Source of the DNA: Blautia luti
GTDB taxonomy: Bacteria > Bacillota > Clostridia > Lachnospirales > Lachnospiraceae
NCBI RefSeq assembly: GCF_033096465.1
Contig: NZ_AP028156.1
Span: 121,001-185,000, forward strand
Reading direction: 5' to 3'
DNA: 64,000 nt
The notes below the pieces were generated by a model. It worked only from the letters and a program-made list of their open reading frames with translations. It made no database searches and was not told the DNA's origin. Of the stretch, positions 43,162-52,567 are shown piece after piece; the stretch's first letter is position 1; each line of letters starts with the position of its first letter. The position numbers and the translations under genes were made by a program.

Positions 43162-43299
43162 ACTGGTGAAAACTGAATAAAAACAGGAAAATCTGTCCAT
43201 GATAGAAAAGAACAGTAGTAAGAGAATAACAGGAGATCCAGGCATGCGTAAAAGAAATAGAAAAGATTTGCCTGGACAGAAAAGGAGCGCGTCAATATC

Positions 43300-43593
43300 A
43301 TGGACAGAATAAATGACAAACATATTCAGGAGAAAGGCCACAGAGCAGACTGCAGAAAAAAACAGCAGGGAACCAGAATAAAAGCTGCATTGCTTGCAGG
43401 ACTGGCAGGCGCTGTTCTGGCGAACACTTTTCCCGGACAGATAAGAAATCTGGCAGTACAGCACAGAGAACAGGCGGCAGTATCTGCATGGTGGGGAACC
43501 ATTTACCCGAAATTCTGCTTTGCTGATGCGAAAAAAGACGGAAAAGGCAGTGTAAAGATTTCCTTGTGGCTTGCACAGGCTCTTGATTGGTGA
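43300..43593 (+). CDS. Small membrane-anchored protein of unknown function
   Basis: 97 residues. A basic start, then one hydrophobic segment (about 27-45, IKAALLAGLAGAVLANTF) and a soluble tail with AWWGTIYPKFCFADAKKDGK. An AAAGGAG lies about 12 bases upstream. It is on the same strand between the GerB-C fusion and murI. No family recognised. It could be a spore or envelope protein expressed with the ger genes. Confidence 0.5.
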   Translation: MDRINDKHIQEKGHRADCRKKQQGTRIKAALLAGLAGAVLANTFPGQIRNLAVQHREQAAVSAWWGTIYPKFCFADAKKDGKGSVKISLWLAQALDW

Positions 43594-43634
43594 TAAAATA
43601 ATCAAACAATCAAAAAAGAGATGGAGAGAAATCG

Positions 43635-44456
43635 ATGAAGATAGACAGAGATGCACCGGTAGGTGTATTCGACTCCGGTGTGGGAGGACTGACGGTTGCC
43701 CGTGAGATCATGCGCAATCTTCCTTCCGAGAAAATTGTATATTTCGGTGATACGGCGAGAGTTCCATACGGAAGTAAGTCGAAGGAGACAGTCATCCGGT
43801 ATTCCCGCCAGATCATACGGTTTCTGCAGGAACAGCAGGTGAAGGCTATTGTGGTTGCGTGCAATACAGCCAGCGCCTTTGCACTGGATACAGTGAGGGA
43901 CGAATTCGATATTCCGATCATCGGTGTGATCGAATCAGGAGCGAAAGTGGCAGCTGCCCGGACACGGAATAAGCGTGTGGGAATTATTGGGACAGTGGGG
44001 ACGGTGGGCAGTGGCATTCATGCCCAGTACCTGAAGAAGCTGGATCCGGGGATTACGGTTTTCGGAAAAGCCTGCCCGCTGTTTGTACCGCTTGTGGAAG
44101 AAGGATGGCTTCATGACCCGGTAACTGTGGAAGTGGCATCCAGGTACCTGAAAGAACTGCAGGATAAAGATGTTGACACGCTGATCCTGGGATGTACCCA
44201 TTACCCGCTGATCCGTTCTACAATACGTCAGGTGATGGGGGAAGAGGTATGTCTCGTAAATCCGGCATATGAAACAGCCCTGGAGCTGGGTAAGCTTCTG
44301 GAAGAACAGGGGCTGTCCAGTACCGGAACAGAACAGAAGGAATTTCCATATCGTTTCTATGTAAGTGATCTGGCAGATGAGTTTAAGGAATTTGCCAATT
44401 CCATACTTCCCTATGATGTGGAAATGACGAAGAAGATTGATATTGAGAAATATTAG
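43635..44456 (+). CDS. murI: Glutamate racemase
   Basis: 273 residues. Makes D-glutamate for peptidoglycan. Catalytic cysteines are in VACNTAS (Cys76) and LGCTHYPL (Cys187); the N-terminus IGVFDSGVGGLTV-like motif (VGVFDSGVGGLTVAREI) and YFGDTARVPYG are conserved. Length normal. Followed 10 bases later by the DUF1934 gene. Confidence 0.95.
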   Translation: MKIDRDAPVGVFDSGVGGLTVAREIMRNLPSEKIVYFGDTARVPYGSKSKETVIRYSRQIIRFLQEQQVKAIVVACNTASAFALDTVRDEFDIPIIGVIESGAKVAAARTRNKRVGIIGTVGTVGSGIHAQYLKKLDPGITVFGKACPLFVPLVEEGWLHDPVTVEVASRYLKELQDKDVDTLILGCTHYPLIRSTIRQVMGEEVCLVNPAYETALELGKLLEEQGLSSTGTEQKEFPYRFYVSDLADEFKEFANSILPYDVEMTKKIDIEKY

Positions 44457-44466
44457 GAGCAGAAAG

Positions 44467-44913
44467 ATGGATAAAGAAGTATTGATTCATGTGAGAGGGC
44501 TTCATATGATGGAAGAGGACGGAGAGCAGGAACCTGTGGAGATTGTTGTACCAGGCGAGTATTATTTCCGCAATGGCAGCCATTACCTGCGTTACGAGGA
44601 AATCCTGGAAGACTTTTCCGAACCTACGATCAACTACATAAAAATATCCCCGAAGGGAATAGAAGTCCGCAAAAAAGGAATTGTAAATGTACACATGGTT
44701 TTCGAACAGGGAAAGAAAAATATGACTTATTATACCACTCCTTACGGAACCATAGAGATGGGGATCGCGGCTACCAATATGAACCTGAAAGAAGATGAAA
44801 GCGGCCTGAACATGAAGGTGGATTATGCACTGGATATGAACCAGGAGCATGTGGCAGACTGCTGTCTGGCAATTCAGGCTCAGCCGAAGAACTGCAAGAA
44901 CTTTACATTATAA
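44467..44913 (+). CDS. DUF1934 family (calycin-like) protein
   Basis: 148 residues; ATG 44467 is seven bases after AGGAG (44455-44459), preferred over an upstream in-frame ATG inside murI. Sequence MDKEVLIHVRGLHMMEEDG ... TTPYGTIEMGIAATNM ... VDYALDMN matches the small beta-barrel DUF1934 family found next to murI in many Firmicutes. Function unknown; cytoplasmic. Confidence 0.85.
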   Translation: MDKEVLIHVRGLHMMEEDGEQEPVEIVVPGEYYFRNGSHYLRYEEILEDFSEPTINYIKISPKGIEVRKKGIVNVHMVFEQGKKNMTYYTTPYGTIEMGIAATNMNLKEDESGLNMKVDYALDMNQEHVADCCLAIQAQPKNCKNFTL

Positions 44914-44937
44914 AATACCGTAATGTGGAAATAACAG

Positions 44938-44990
44938 AAAACAGACTGTAACCGGATATGATAGTCAGGTAAACAGTCTGTTTTTATTTT
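44938..44990. terminator. Bidirectional terminator
   Basis: AAACAGACTGT pairs with ACAGTCTGTTT across a 24-base loop, with A and T runs on both sides, between convergent genes. Confidence 0.85.
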
Positions 44991-45000
44991 ACGTTTATGA

Positions 45001-45447
45001 TTATTTTTCTTTTTTAAAGCGTGCAAAGAAACCTTTCTTCTTGGCTGGCTTGGTTTCCAGGGAACCACGGATTCCTTTGACTCCTACGATATAAAGACCG
45101 CTGACTTCTGCCTTGATCTCCTTTTTTACCGGGATGAGGTCGAAAACTTTCTCATCTGCGATCAGGATAGAGATCTTCGGGCCAACTTTCGCTTTAACGA
45201 TCGGAAGCTTGGAACGGCGCATGATCTTAGGCGTTTGGTCAATGACCATCTGAGGAAGGCCGGATTCTTTCAGAGGCATCCTCTTTTTATCGATAACCAG
45301 CATGGAAATTGTCTGTTTGGTAGCTTCGATCTGAGCCTGCTGTTCTTCCTGTTTCTTCTGAGCTTTTTTGCCGAAGAAATATAAACCGATCAGTGCAGCG
45401 ATCAGAATAACAAGAATGACCAGAAGGACTATTGTTACTGTACTCAT
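45001..45447 (-). CDS. Small N-terminally anchored membrane protein, function unknown
   Basis: 148 residues. The start (minus ATG at 45447) is six bases after AGGAGG; an ATG at 45453 overlaps that site. One membrane helix (about 4-26, VTIVLLVILVILIAALIGLYFF) then a basic coiled segment (KKQEEQQAQIEATK) and a conserved-looking domain with MLVIDKKRMPLKESGLPQ, KVGPKISILIADEKVFDLIP, ending in a basic tail. The orientation suggests a cytoplasmic domain. I do not recognise the family. Confidence 0.6.
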   Translation of the reverse strand: MSTVTIVLLVILVILIAALIGLYFFGKKAQKKQEEQQAQIEATKQTISMLVIDKKRMPLKESGLPQMVIDQTPKIMRRSKLPIVKAKVGPKISILIADEKVFDLIPVKKEIKAEVSGLYIVGVKGIRGSLETKPAKKKGFFARFKKEK

Positions 45448-45663
45448 TTGCATCCTCCTAATATGTGTAATAGTAAACATTGCATACATTTCATTTTATC
45501 ATTAAATAGAAGAAAAGGCAATTGAATTAATGGAATTATTGGGATAAAAATGGTAGAAATTTATATTGTAACAGGTTATAATTGAGGCAGACACCAGTTC
45601 GAGAGGATAGAATGTCCGGGAAAGGTCATACTATCTTTATCCGATAGATAAAGGAGATCAGAT

Positions 45664-47454
45664 ATGAGTGAAAAGAAGCCTGACTCTGAAACAACAGAGG
45701 AGAGACTTTCAGAAAAAATCAGCATACAGACAGAAGAGATAAAGGCAGAGATCCAGGACAAGAGGGAATCTGCAGAAGATACAGCAGAACCGCCGGCAGC
45801 GGAACCGGAGAATGCAGAAGAAACAAAGTCTGCAGAAGAAACAGGATCAGCAGAGGAGAGTTCGGTTTCGAAGGAACAGGTGCAGGAAGAAGAACCGCCG
45901 GCAGCAACACAGGATGAAGACTTCTTCTATGATGATGAGAAAGCATATGAGGCCCGGAAAGCAGCGCGTATGGAGCGCCGCCTGAAACAGAAACGCAGAA
46001 GGAGAAGAAGGCGTATCATCGGCGGGGTCATCGTGGTGGCAGCCGCAGCTATTGGAATCGGTGTAGGATTCTATGGGGATCAGCTGCAGGCATTTGTGAA
46101 GGAACAGCAGGTCCGCATCGCGCAGCTTGCACAGAAGAATACAGAAGCTCAGAAGGAAACAGAAACTGCCCAGACTTCAGCAGAACCTGAGACAGAGACT
46201 GAGACAGAAGTAACCCAGGCTCCTGAACAGACTTCCGGTGATGAATTAAGCGCAGATGACAAGAAACTCTACAGAAGAGCGAAACGTTATGCACAGCAGT
46301 ACGATTATGATAAAGCCATCAAGGTGCTGAAAAGCAGCCCTAATTATAAGATCAGCACGAAGCTGAGAAAAGCAGCGAAAGTCTATAAGAAGAAAAAAGA
46401 ATCATGTGTATCATGGCCGCTGGATCAGGTCACCCATGTGTTTTATCACACCCTGATCAAAGATACTTCCAAGGCATTTGACGGAGATTACAAATCCGGA
46501 GATTATGATCAGGTTATGACTACCATTGATGAATTTAACAAGATCACCCAGAGTATGTACGAGAAAGGATACGTAATGGTCAGCATCTACGATATGGCCA
46601 CTGTGGATGAGAACGGAAATATGACACCGGGTGAGATCCTTCTACCGGAAGGTAAAATACCGTTTGTGCTTTCTGAGGATGATGTATGTTATTATCATTA
46701 TATGGATGGTGACGGATTCGCATCCAAACTGGTCGTGGATGATGACGGTAAGGTACGCAATGAATATATCGAAGATGATGGAAGCGTTTCAGTGGGAGAC
46801 TATGATGTAGTTCCGCTGATCGACCGTTTCGTGGAAGAACATCCGGATTTCTCATATCGGGGAGCCAGGGGAATCGTGGCACTGACGGGATATAATGGAA
46901 TCCTGGGATATCGTACAGACAGCAGCTATGAGACACGTCCGGATGATCTGGATGCAGATAAAGTACAGTGGCTGGATAACCATCCTGATTTCGACCTGAA
47001 TACAGAACGTGAAGGTGCCAAGAAGGTTGTGCAGGCCATGAAGAAGGAAGGATGGCTGTTTGCAAGCCATACCTGGGGCCACCAGAATGTAAGCCAGATC
47101 AGTTTGGAGAAACTTCAGGCCGATACCCAGAGATTTAAGGAGAATGTAGATCCTCTTATAGGAGGAACGGATATCATTATTTTTGCTTTTGGTGCAGACC
47201 TTGCAGGAGCTGAAGATTATTCGGGTGAGAAATTCGAATATCTGAAGAGCCAGGGATATAATTATTTCTGTAATGTAGATTCCAGTCAGTATTTCGTACA
47301 GATACGGGATAATTATTTCCGAATGGGAAGAAGGAATCTGGATGGATACAGAATGTATTATAATCCGGAACTGATTTCTGACCTGTTCGATGCACAGGAA
47401 GTATTTAATTCTGACAGACCGGTACCTGTACCACCTATGGGTGACAGCAACTAA
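45664..47454 (+). CDS. Membrane-anchored polysaccharide deacetylase-like protein
   Basis: 596 residues, AAAGGAGA before ATG. Residues 1-115 are acidic, disordered cytoplasm; a basic RRRRRRII run precedes one membrane helix (about 118-140); an outer coiled linker follows. The C-terminal half is a NodB-like deacetylase variant: SEDDVCYYHYM carries the two Asp of motif 1, and ASHTWGHQNV gives motif 2 (H...H). It is likely an extracellular metal-dependent deacetylase acting on peptidoglycan or another wall polymer. The next gene, a secreted trigger-factor-like protein, starts 13 bases later. Confidence 0.85.
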   Translation: MSEKKPDSETTEERLSEKISIQTEEIKAEIQDKRESAEDTAEPPAAEPENAEETKSAEETGSAEESSVSKEQVQEEEPPAATQDEDFFYDDEKAYEARKAARMERRLKQKRRRRRRRIIGGVIVVAAAAIGIGVGFYGDQLQAFVKEQQVRIAQLAQKNTEAQKETETAQTSAEPETETETEVTQAPEQTSGDELSADDKKLYRRAKRYAQQYDYDKAIKVLKSSPNYKISTKLRKAAKVYKKKKESCVSWPLDQVTHVFYHTLIKDTSKAFDGDYKSGDYDQVMTTIDEFNKITQSMYEKGYVMVSIYDMATVDENGNMTPGEILLPEGKIPFVLSEDDVCYYHYMDGDGFASKLVVDDDGKVRNEYIEDDGSVSVGDYDVVPLIDRFVEEHPDFSYRGARGIVALTGYNGILGYRTDSSYETRPDDLDADKVQWLDNHPDFDLNTEREGAKKVVQAMKKEGWLFASHTWGHQNVSQISLEKLQADTQRFKENVDPLIGGTDIIIFAFGADLAGAEDYSGEKFEYLKSQGYNYFCNVDSSQYFVQIRDNYFRMGRRNLDGYRMYYNPELISDLFDAQEVFNSDRPVPVPPMGDSN

Positions 47455-47467
47455 TAAGGAGTAGGAA

Positions 47468-48718
47468 ATGAAGAAAAGAATATATCTTGGCATGCTTGCC
47501 CTGTGCCTGGCTTTGACAGCCACGGCATGCGGCAGTAGTAAGGATACGACAGATACAGCTGCAGATACTGCGAAAACGCAGGAGAATACAGAAGATAAGA
47601 AAGCTGAAGTAGGAACCGGAAGACTTGTCTCTGTAGAGAATGTAGACAAATATATTACCATTGGAGAATATAAAGGCCTGATACTGGATAATACAGTATC
47701 TGCGATTACAGATGAAGATGTGCAGGTGCAGATTAATGAGGATCTGCAGGATAAGGCAGAACCTGTATCGGATGGAGCACAGGAGGGGGATCTTGTAACC
47801 ATCAATTATACAGGAACCATTGACGGGAAGACTTTTGACAGCGGCACAGCGAATAATTATGATTTCGTTGTAGGCCAGGGGACTATGTTCGATGAATTTG
47901 AGCAGGGTGTCATCGGTATGAAGAAAGGTGATACCAAGGAGATCGACATTGATTTTCCATCAGATTACGGTGACAGCACAGTGGCAGGTCAGAATGTATC
48001 CTATAAAGTAACTGTGCAGAACGTGCGACGTGCAGCTGAGCTTACAGATGAGTGGGTGGCAAAAAATACCGATTACACCACAGTGGATGAGTATAAAGAG
48101 GGTGTCCGTGCCCAGCTTGAGCAGGATGCGAAGGATTCCGCCGAGGAAGTGCTGAAAAGCACAGCCTGGAGCACAGTCCTGGAGAACTCCGAGGTGAAGG
48201 AATACCCACAGGAAGACCTGGACAATGCTGTTTCTGAATTTAAATCCAGCATGGAAGTTTATGCGAAACAGGCAGATATGACATTGGAAGAGTTCGTGGA
48301 AAGCCAGGGAATCTCCCAGGATGATTTCGACGAGCAGTGCACCCAGTATGCAGAGGGTAAGGTGAAACAGAATCTGATCGTGCAGGGGATCATGGATGCA
48401 GAAGGAATTTCCCTGGATGATAAGGAAAGCCTTCAGGTACAGAATGAGCTTGTGAAACAGATGGAAGCAGGAAGCCTGGCAGAACTGGTTTCCACTTATG
48501 GTCAGAATTATGTGGATGAATCGGTTGGACTTCTCAGAGTGGAGAAACTGATCGTCGATAATGCCAATGTCAGTGAGAAAGTTTCAGAAGGCGATACAGT
48601 AGCTGAGAATGCAGATGCTGTGGCAGACACAGACACCCAGGATGAGGAATCTGTAACAGACCAGGAGATGGAAGAAGAGCTTGGCACAGAGAATGTGGAT
48701 GGTGCAGAAACGGAATGA
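47468..48718 (+). CDS. Secreted trigger-factor-like lipoprotein (FKBP-type foldase)
   Basis: 416 residues. Signal peptide with lipobox LTATACGS (Cys about 21). An acidic Thr/Asp linker, then a trigger factor architecture without the ribosome-binding domain: FKBP PPIase (about 95-195; GDLVTINYTGTIDGKTFDSG, GVIGMKKGDTKEIDIDFP) and the trigger factor C-terminal helical chaperone domain (EDLDNAVSEFKSSMEVYA, DDFDEQCTQYAEGKVKQNL). It ends in a very acidic tail. As a lipoprotein it would sit outside the membrane and help fold exported proteins, a role more often filled by PrsA. It lies between two deacetylase genes. Confidence 0.85.
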   Translation: MKKRIYLGMLALCLALTATACGSSKDTTDTAADTAKTQENTEDKKAEVGTGRLVSVENVDKYITIGEYKGLILDNTVSAITDEDVQVQINEDLQDKAEPVSDGAQEGDLVTINYTGTIDGKTFDSGTANNYDFVVGQGTMFDEFEQGVIGMKKGDTKEIDIDFPSDYGDSTVAGQNVSYKVTVQNVRRAAELTDEWVAKNTDYTTVDEYKEGVRAQLEQDAKDSAEEVLKSTAWSTVLENSEVKEYPQEDLDNAVSEFKSSMEVYAKQADMTLEEFVESQGISQDDFDEQCTQYAEGKVKQNLIVQGIMDAEGISLDDKESLQVQNELVKQMEAGSLAELVSTYGQNYVDESVGLLRVEKLIVDNANVSEKVSEGDTVAENADAVADTDTQDEESVTDQEMEEELGTENVDGAETE

Positions 48719-48737
48719 TTTTGTGAAAGAAAGGCCA

Positions 48738-48766
48738 TTGTATTTCCGAAGTAAATGAGTTATGAT
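48738..48766 (+). promoter_or_regulatory. Possible promoter for the second deacetylase
   Basis: TTGTAT at 48738-48743, 17-base spacer, TATGAT at 48761-48766. The -35 is weak. Confidence 0.4.
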
Positions 48767-48823
48767 TAAATACAGTACGTATTAATTAAAGAAACAAAAA
48801 GTAAAAGCGGGGAAAGTAAGGAA

Positions 48824-50215
48824 ATGGATAAGCGGGTCTTGCGCGAGAGAATGCGCAGAAAAAAGCGTCAGATGATGATCCGGCGGTATACGAAATTAGG
48901 ATTGTATGTAGTCGGCCTGATCCTGGCGGTTGTGTTTGTGATCAGAGGGATCATTGTTCCCATCGCACAACATGTAGCAGGCGGTGGAAGCGGGAAAGAA
49001 ACAGTACAGGCTCAGGCAGATACAGAGCAGGAGGTTTCAGATCCTAATGCAGCAGTAAGGCAGCCGCTGAAGGGACAGTCAGACACAGATAAGGTATCTG
49101 TTGTTACGGCTGGCTGGCATGAGGATGCCAATGGAAAATGGTATCAGAATGCTGATGGTACATATTATGCGAATGGATTTCAGGATATAGACGGAACAAC
49201 TTATTCCTTCGATGAGAACGGTTATATGCAGACCGGATGGATCACCAAGGGTGTAAATGACTATTATTTCAATGAGGATGGATCTTATGATCCGTCACAG
49301 AAGCGTCCGATGCTGGCGCTGACCTTTGATGATGGTCCGGGAGAGTATACAGATGAACTTCTGGACTGCCTGGAGGAGAATAATGCACATGCAACTTTCT
49401 TCATGTTAGGACAGAATGTATCTGCATATCCGGATGCACCGAAGCGTATGCTTGAGCTGGGATGTGAGATCGGAAGCCATTCCTGGGATCACACACAGCT
49501 GACTACCATAGACATTGATTCCGTTGCGAAACAGTTTACAGATACAGATAACGCACTGATCGACGCATGTGGACAGGCTGCATCTGTTGCGCGTGCTCCA
49601 TACGGAGATGGAAATTCAGATATTTATAACACAGTAGGCAAGCCGTTCTTCATGTGGTCATTGGATACAGAGGACTGGAAACTGCTGGATGCAGATGGTG
49701 ATTATAATGCAGTCATGAACGGTGATCTTACAGATGGATCTATCATTCTGATGCATGATATTCATGAGCCGTCAGTACAGGCTGCGTTAAGACTGATCCC
49801 GGATCTGATCGCACAGGGATATAAACTGGTAACAGTCAGCGAGATGGCTGAAGCCAAGAATGTAACCCTGCAGAATGCCTGCTATATAGATTTCTGGCAG
49901 AGCACTCTTGACAGCGGACAGGTGGCAGGATATCAGGGCAGTACAAGTACAGACGGGGATACTTCAGACAGTACGGATACATCCTCAGACGGCAGTGATT
50001 CAAGTGATACATCAGACGATACATCAGACGGAAGTGATACGTCTGATGGAAGTGATTATTCCGATGGATCAGACAGTTATGATGATGGAAGCTCCGATGA
50101 CGGAAGTTACGACGATGGAAGTTATGATGACAGCAGCTATGACGACGGAAGTTACGACGATGGAAGCTCCGATGACAGCAGTGATGAAGACTATAGCGAT
50201 GACAGTGGGTACTGA
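48824..50215 (+). CDS. Polysaccharide deacetylase with cell-wall-binding-type repeats and Asp/Ser-rich tail
   Basis: 463 residues. A basic cytoplasmic N-terminus, one membrane anchor (about 24-50), then two to three glucan/choline-binding-like units (WHEDANGKWYQNADGTYYAN, YSFDENGYMQTGW, YYFNEDG), then a complete NodB domain: LTFDDGPG, GSHSWDHTQLT, RAPYGDGN, WSLDTEDW, LMHDIH. It probably deacetylates N-acetylglucosamine residues in peptidoglycan, as PdaA- or PgdA-type enzymes do. Residues about 373-463 are almost only Asp, Ser, Gly and Tyr (DDGSYDD repeats). This tail is encoded by a simple DNA repeat. Confidence 0.88.
   Translation: MDKRVLRERMRRKKRQMMIRRYTKLGLYVVGLILAVVFVIRGIIVPIAQHVAGGGSGKETVQAQADTEQEVSDPNAAVRQPLKGQSDTDKVSVVTAGWHEDANGKWYQNADGTYYANGFQDIDGTTYSFDENGYMQTGWITKGVNDYYFNEDGSYDPSQKRPMLALTFDDGPGEYTDELLDCLEENNAHATFFMLGQNVSAYPDAPKRMLELGCEIGSHSWDHTQLTTIDIDSVAKQFTDTDNALIDACGQAASVARAPYGDGNSDIYNTVGKPFFMWSLDTEDWKLLDADGDYNAVMNGDLTDGSIILMHDIHEPSVQAALRLIPDLIAQGYKLVTVSEMAEAKNVTLQNACYIDFWQSTLDSGQVAGYQGSTSTDGDTSDSTDTSSDGSDSSDTSDDTSDGSDTSDGSDYSDGSDSYDDGSSDDGSYDDGSYDDSSYDDGSYDDGSSDDSSDEDYSDDSGY
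49940..50212 (+). repeat. Asp/Ser/Gly-coding simple repeat
   Basis: Degenerate 12- to 15-base units (GACGGAAGTTACGAC-like) encode the SDDGSYDDGSYDD tail of the deacetylase. Such repeats gain and lose units easily by slippage. Confidence 0.7.
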
Positions 50216-50382
50216 TCGTACAGCAGCTGACGGGCTGTTCAGAACAGCCATATAAAAATAACATAGAATTATCTTTAAGAGAGCAGAGAATGTACGAAAA
50301 TACGGGAATCTGTTCTCTTTGTTTTTACACAAAAAAACTTAAAAAATAACAAAAAAATTGTTGAATATATACAGTATTCGCA

Positions 50383-50411
50383 TTGACGGAAAAGGAACGC
50401 ATTGGTATAAT
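50383..50411 (+). promoter_or_regulatory. Strong promoter for glgB
   Basis: TTGACG at 50383-50388, 17-base spacer, TATAAT at 50406-50411 preceded by TG (extended -10). Confidence 0.75.
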
Positions 50412-50520
50412 AAAGGCTATAGAATGACTGAAAGTCAGTTCACATCAGTGGCATGTGAAATAAAGCCAGAAACAAAAGCAGCATATGCTGATGAAGCTGA
50501 AAATCAAGGGAGGACTCCAG

Positions 50521-52404
50521 ATGGGTGAAAGTATGAAATTTACGGAATTGGACCAGTATTTATTTGGCCAGGGGACCAATTATGAAGTATATAAGAAACT
50601 GGGAGCTCATCCGGTTACATATCGCCGTAGAAAGGGTGTATATTTTGCAGTATGGGCACCGAATGCCCGGTCTGTATCTGTGATCGGAGAGTTTAATAAC
50701 TGGGATGAAGAAGCAGATCCGATGAAGAAGGTCGGACCGATCGGTGTTTATGAAGTATTTGTGCCGGGAGCGAAGATCGGCCAGCTTTATAAATTTTTTA
50801 TTGTGGGAGCCCACGGTGAACATCTGTATAAAGCAGACCCATATGCCAATGCAGCAGAGAAACGTCCTGGCACAGCATCCAGAATTACAGATATCACGGA
50901 TTATAAATGGAAAGATTCCACCTGGATCAAGAACAGAGAGAAATACGATGAGAAGAAAGAAGCCATGGCGATCTATGAGGTACATCCGGGTTCCTGGAAG
51001 AAACACTCATGGTCGGAAGATAACGAAGAAGGATTCTACAATTACCGGGAACTTGCCCATTCCCTTACTGACTATGTGAAAGAAATGGGATACACCCATG
51101 TAGAACTTATGGGGATCGCAGAGCATCCTTTCGACGGCTCCTGGGGATATCAGGTAACTGGATATTATGCACCAACTTCACGCTATGGAACACCGCAGGA
51201 TTTCAAATATATGATCGATTATTTCCATCAGCATAAGATTGGTGTTATCCTGGACTGGGTACCGGCCCATTTTCCGAAGGATGCCCATGGATTGGTGAAC
51301 TTTGACGGAACAGCTGTTTATGAACATGCAGACCCGAGACAGGGAGAACATCCTGACTGGGGAACGAAGATCTATAATTACGGCCGCCCGGAAGTGAAGA
51401 ATTTCCTGATCGCCAATGCCCTTTACTGGGTGGAAGAGTGCCATGTAGATGGTCTTCGTGTAGATGCAGTGGCTTCCATGCTTTATCTGGATTACGGTAA
51501 GAAAGACGGAGAATGGGTAGCCAATAAATACGGTGGAAATAAGAACCTGGAAGCGATTGAGTTCTTTAAACATCTGAATACAGTAGTTCTTGGCAGAAAT
51601 CACGGAACAGTTATGATCGCTGAAGAATCCACTGCATGGCCTATGGTTACAGGTGATGCAGAGAAGGATGGACTTGGATTCAGTCTGAAGTGGAACATGG
51701 GATGGATGAATGATTTCCTGGAATACATGAAGCTTGACCCGTATTTCCGTAAGTTCAACCATAATAAGATGACTTTCTCCATGACCTATGCTTACAGTGA
51801 GAGATATGTGCTGGTTCTTTCCCATGATGAAGTGGTGCATCTGAAATGTTCCATGCTGGAGAAGATGCCGGGCGAGATGCCGGATAAATATAAGAATCTG
51901 AAGGCAGCATATTCCTTCATGACCTGCCATCCGGGCAAAAAGCTCCTGTTCATGGGACAGGAATTCGGACAGCTTCGTGAATGGAGCGAGGAGAGAGAAC
52001 TTGACTGGTTCCTTCTGCAGGAACAGCCCCACCAGGATCTCCGGAATTATGTGAAAGATCTTCTTACTATTTATAAGAAATATCCTGCATTATATGCCAC
52101 AGACAATGATCCTGAGAGCTTCGAGTGGATCAATGCCAATGACGGAGACAGAAGTATTTTCAGCTTCATAAGGAAATCACCTACTAAGAGAAACAACATC
52201 CTCTATGTGGTAAACTTCACACCTGTAGACCGTCCGGATTACAGAGTAGGAGTTCCGAAACAGAAGCAGTACAAGCTGATCATGGATGAGCACGGACTGA
52301 TACAGCCGAAAACATTTAAAGCAGCAAAACAGGAATGCGACAACCGCCCATATTCTTTCGCATATCCCATTCCTGCTTACGGAGTTGCTGTATTTGTATA
52401 TTAA
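50521..52404 (+). CDS. glgB: 1,4-alpha-glucan branching enzyme
   Basis: 627 residues from ATG 50521, seven bases after GGGAGG; an ATG at 50485 is in frame but has no ribosome site. N-terminal carbohydrate-binding module (VYFAVWAPNARSVSVIGEFN) then a GH13 barrel: DGLRVDAVASML (nucleophile Asp315), MIAEESTAWP (acid/base Glu368) and LSHDEVVH. Introduces alpha-1,6 branches in glycogen. It has its own promoter; glgC and glgA are not in the window. Confidence 0.95.
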   Translation: MGESMKFTELDQYLFGQGTNYEVYKKLGAHPVTYRRRKGVYFAVWAPNARSVSVIGEFNNWDEEADPMKKVGPIGVYEVFVPGAKIGQLYKFFIVGAHGEHLYKADPYANAAEKRPGTASRITDITDYKWKDSTWIKNREKYDEKKEAMAIYEVHPGSWKKHSWSEDNEEGFYNYRELAHSLTDYVKEMGYTHVELMGIAEHPFDGSWGYQVTGYYAPTSRYGTPQDFKYMIDYFHQHKIGVILDWVPAHFPKDAHGLVNFDGTAVYEHADPRQGEHPDWGTKIYNYGRPEVKNFLIANALYWVEECHVDGLRVDAVASMLYLDYGKKDGEWVANKYGGNKNLEAIEFFKHLNTVVLGRNHGTVMIAEESTAWPMVTGDAEKDGLGFSLKWNMGWMNDFLEYMKLDPYFRKFNHNKMTFSMTYAYSERYVLVLSHDEVVHLKCSMLEKMPGEMPDKYKNLKAAYSFMTCHPGKKLLFMGQEFGQLREWSEERELDWFLLQEQPHQDLRNYVKDLLTIYKKYPALYATDNDPESFEWINANDGDRSIFSFIRKSPTKRNNILYVVNFTPVDRPDYRVGVPKQKQYKLIMDEHGLIQPKTFKAAKQECDNRPYSFAYPIPAYGVAVFVY

Positions 52405-52485
52405 CAGACGGGAAAAAACCGGAGTTATTTGCGAAACGCCGTACGGAAGTATGAATAATGCATAAAATTCGTGCAAAATAAATAA

Positions 52486-52514
52486 TTGCTTTTTCATATG
52501 AATTGCGTTATAAT
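52486..52514 (+). promoter_or_regulatory. Promoter for the conserved 77-residue protein
   Basis: TTGCTT at 52486-52491, 17-base spacer, TATAAT at 52509-52514; the start codon is 54 bases downstream. Confidence 0.7.
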
Positions 52515-52567
52515 GAGCGCGAAAACAACGAGATGAATGAAAAGTGCATGTTGAAAGGAGAACAGAC

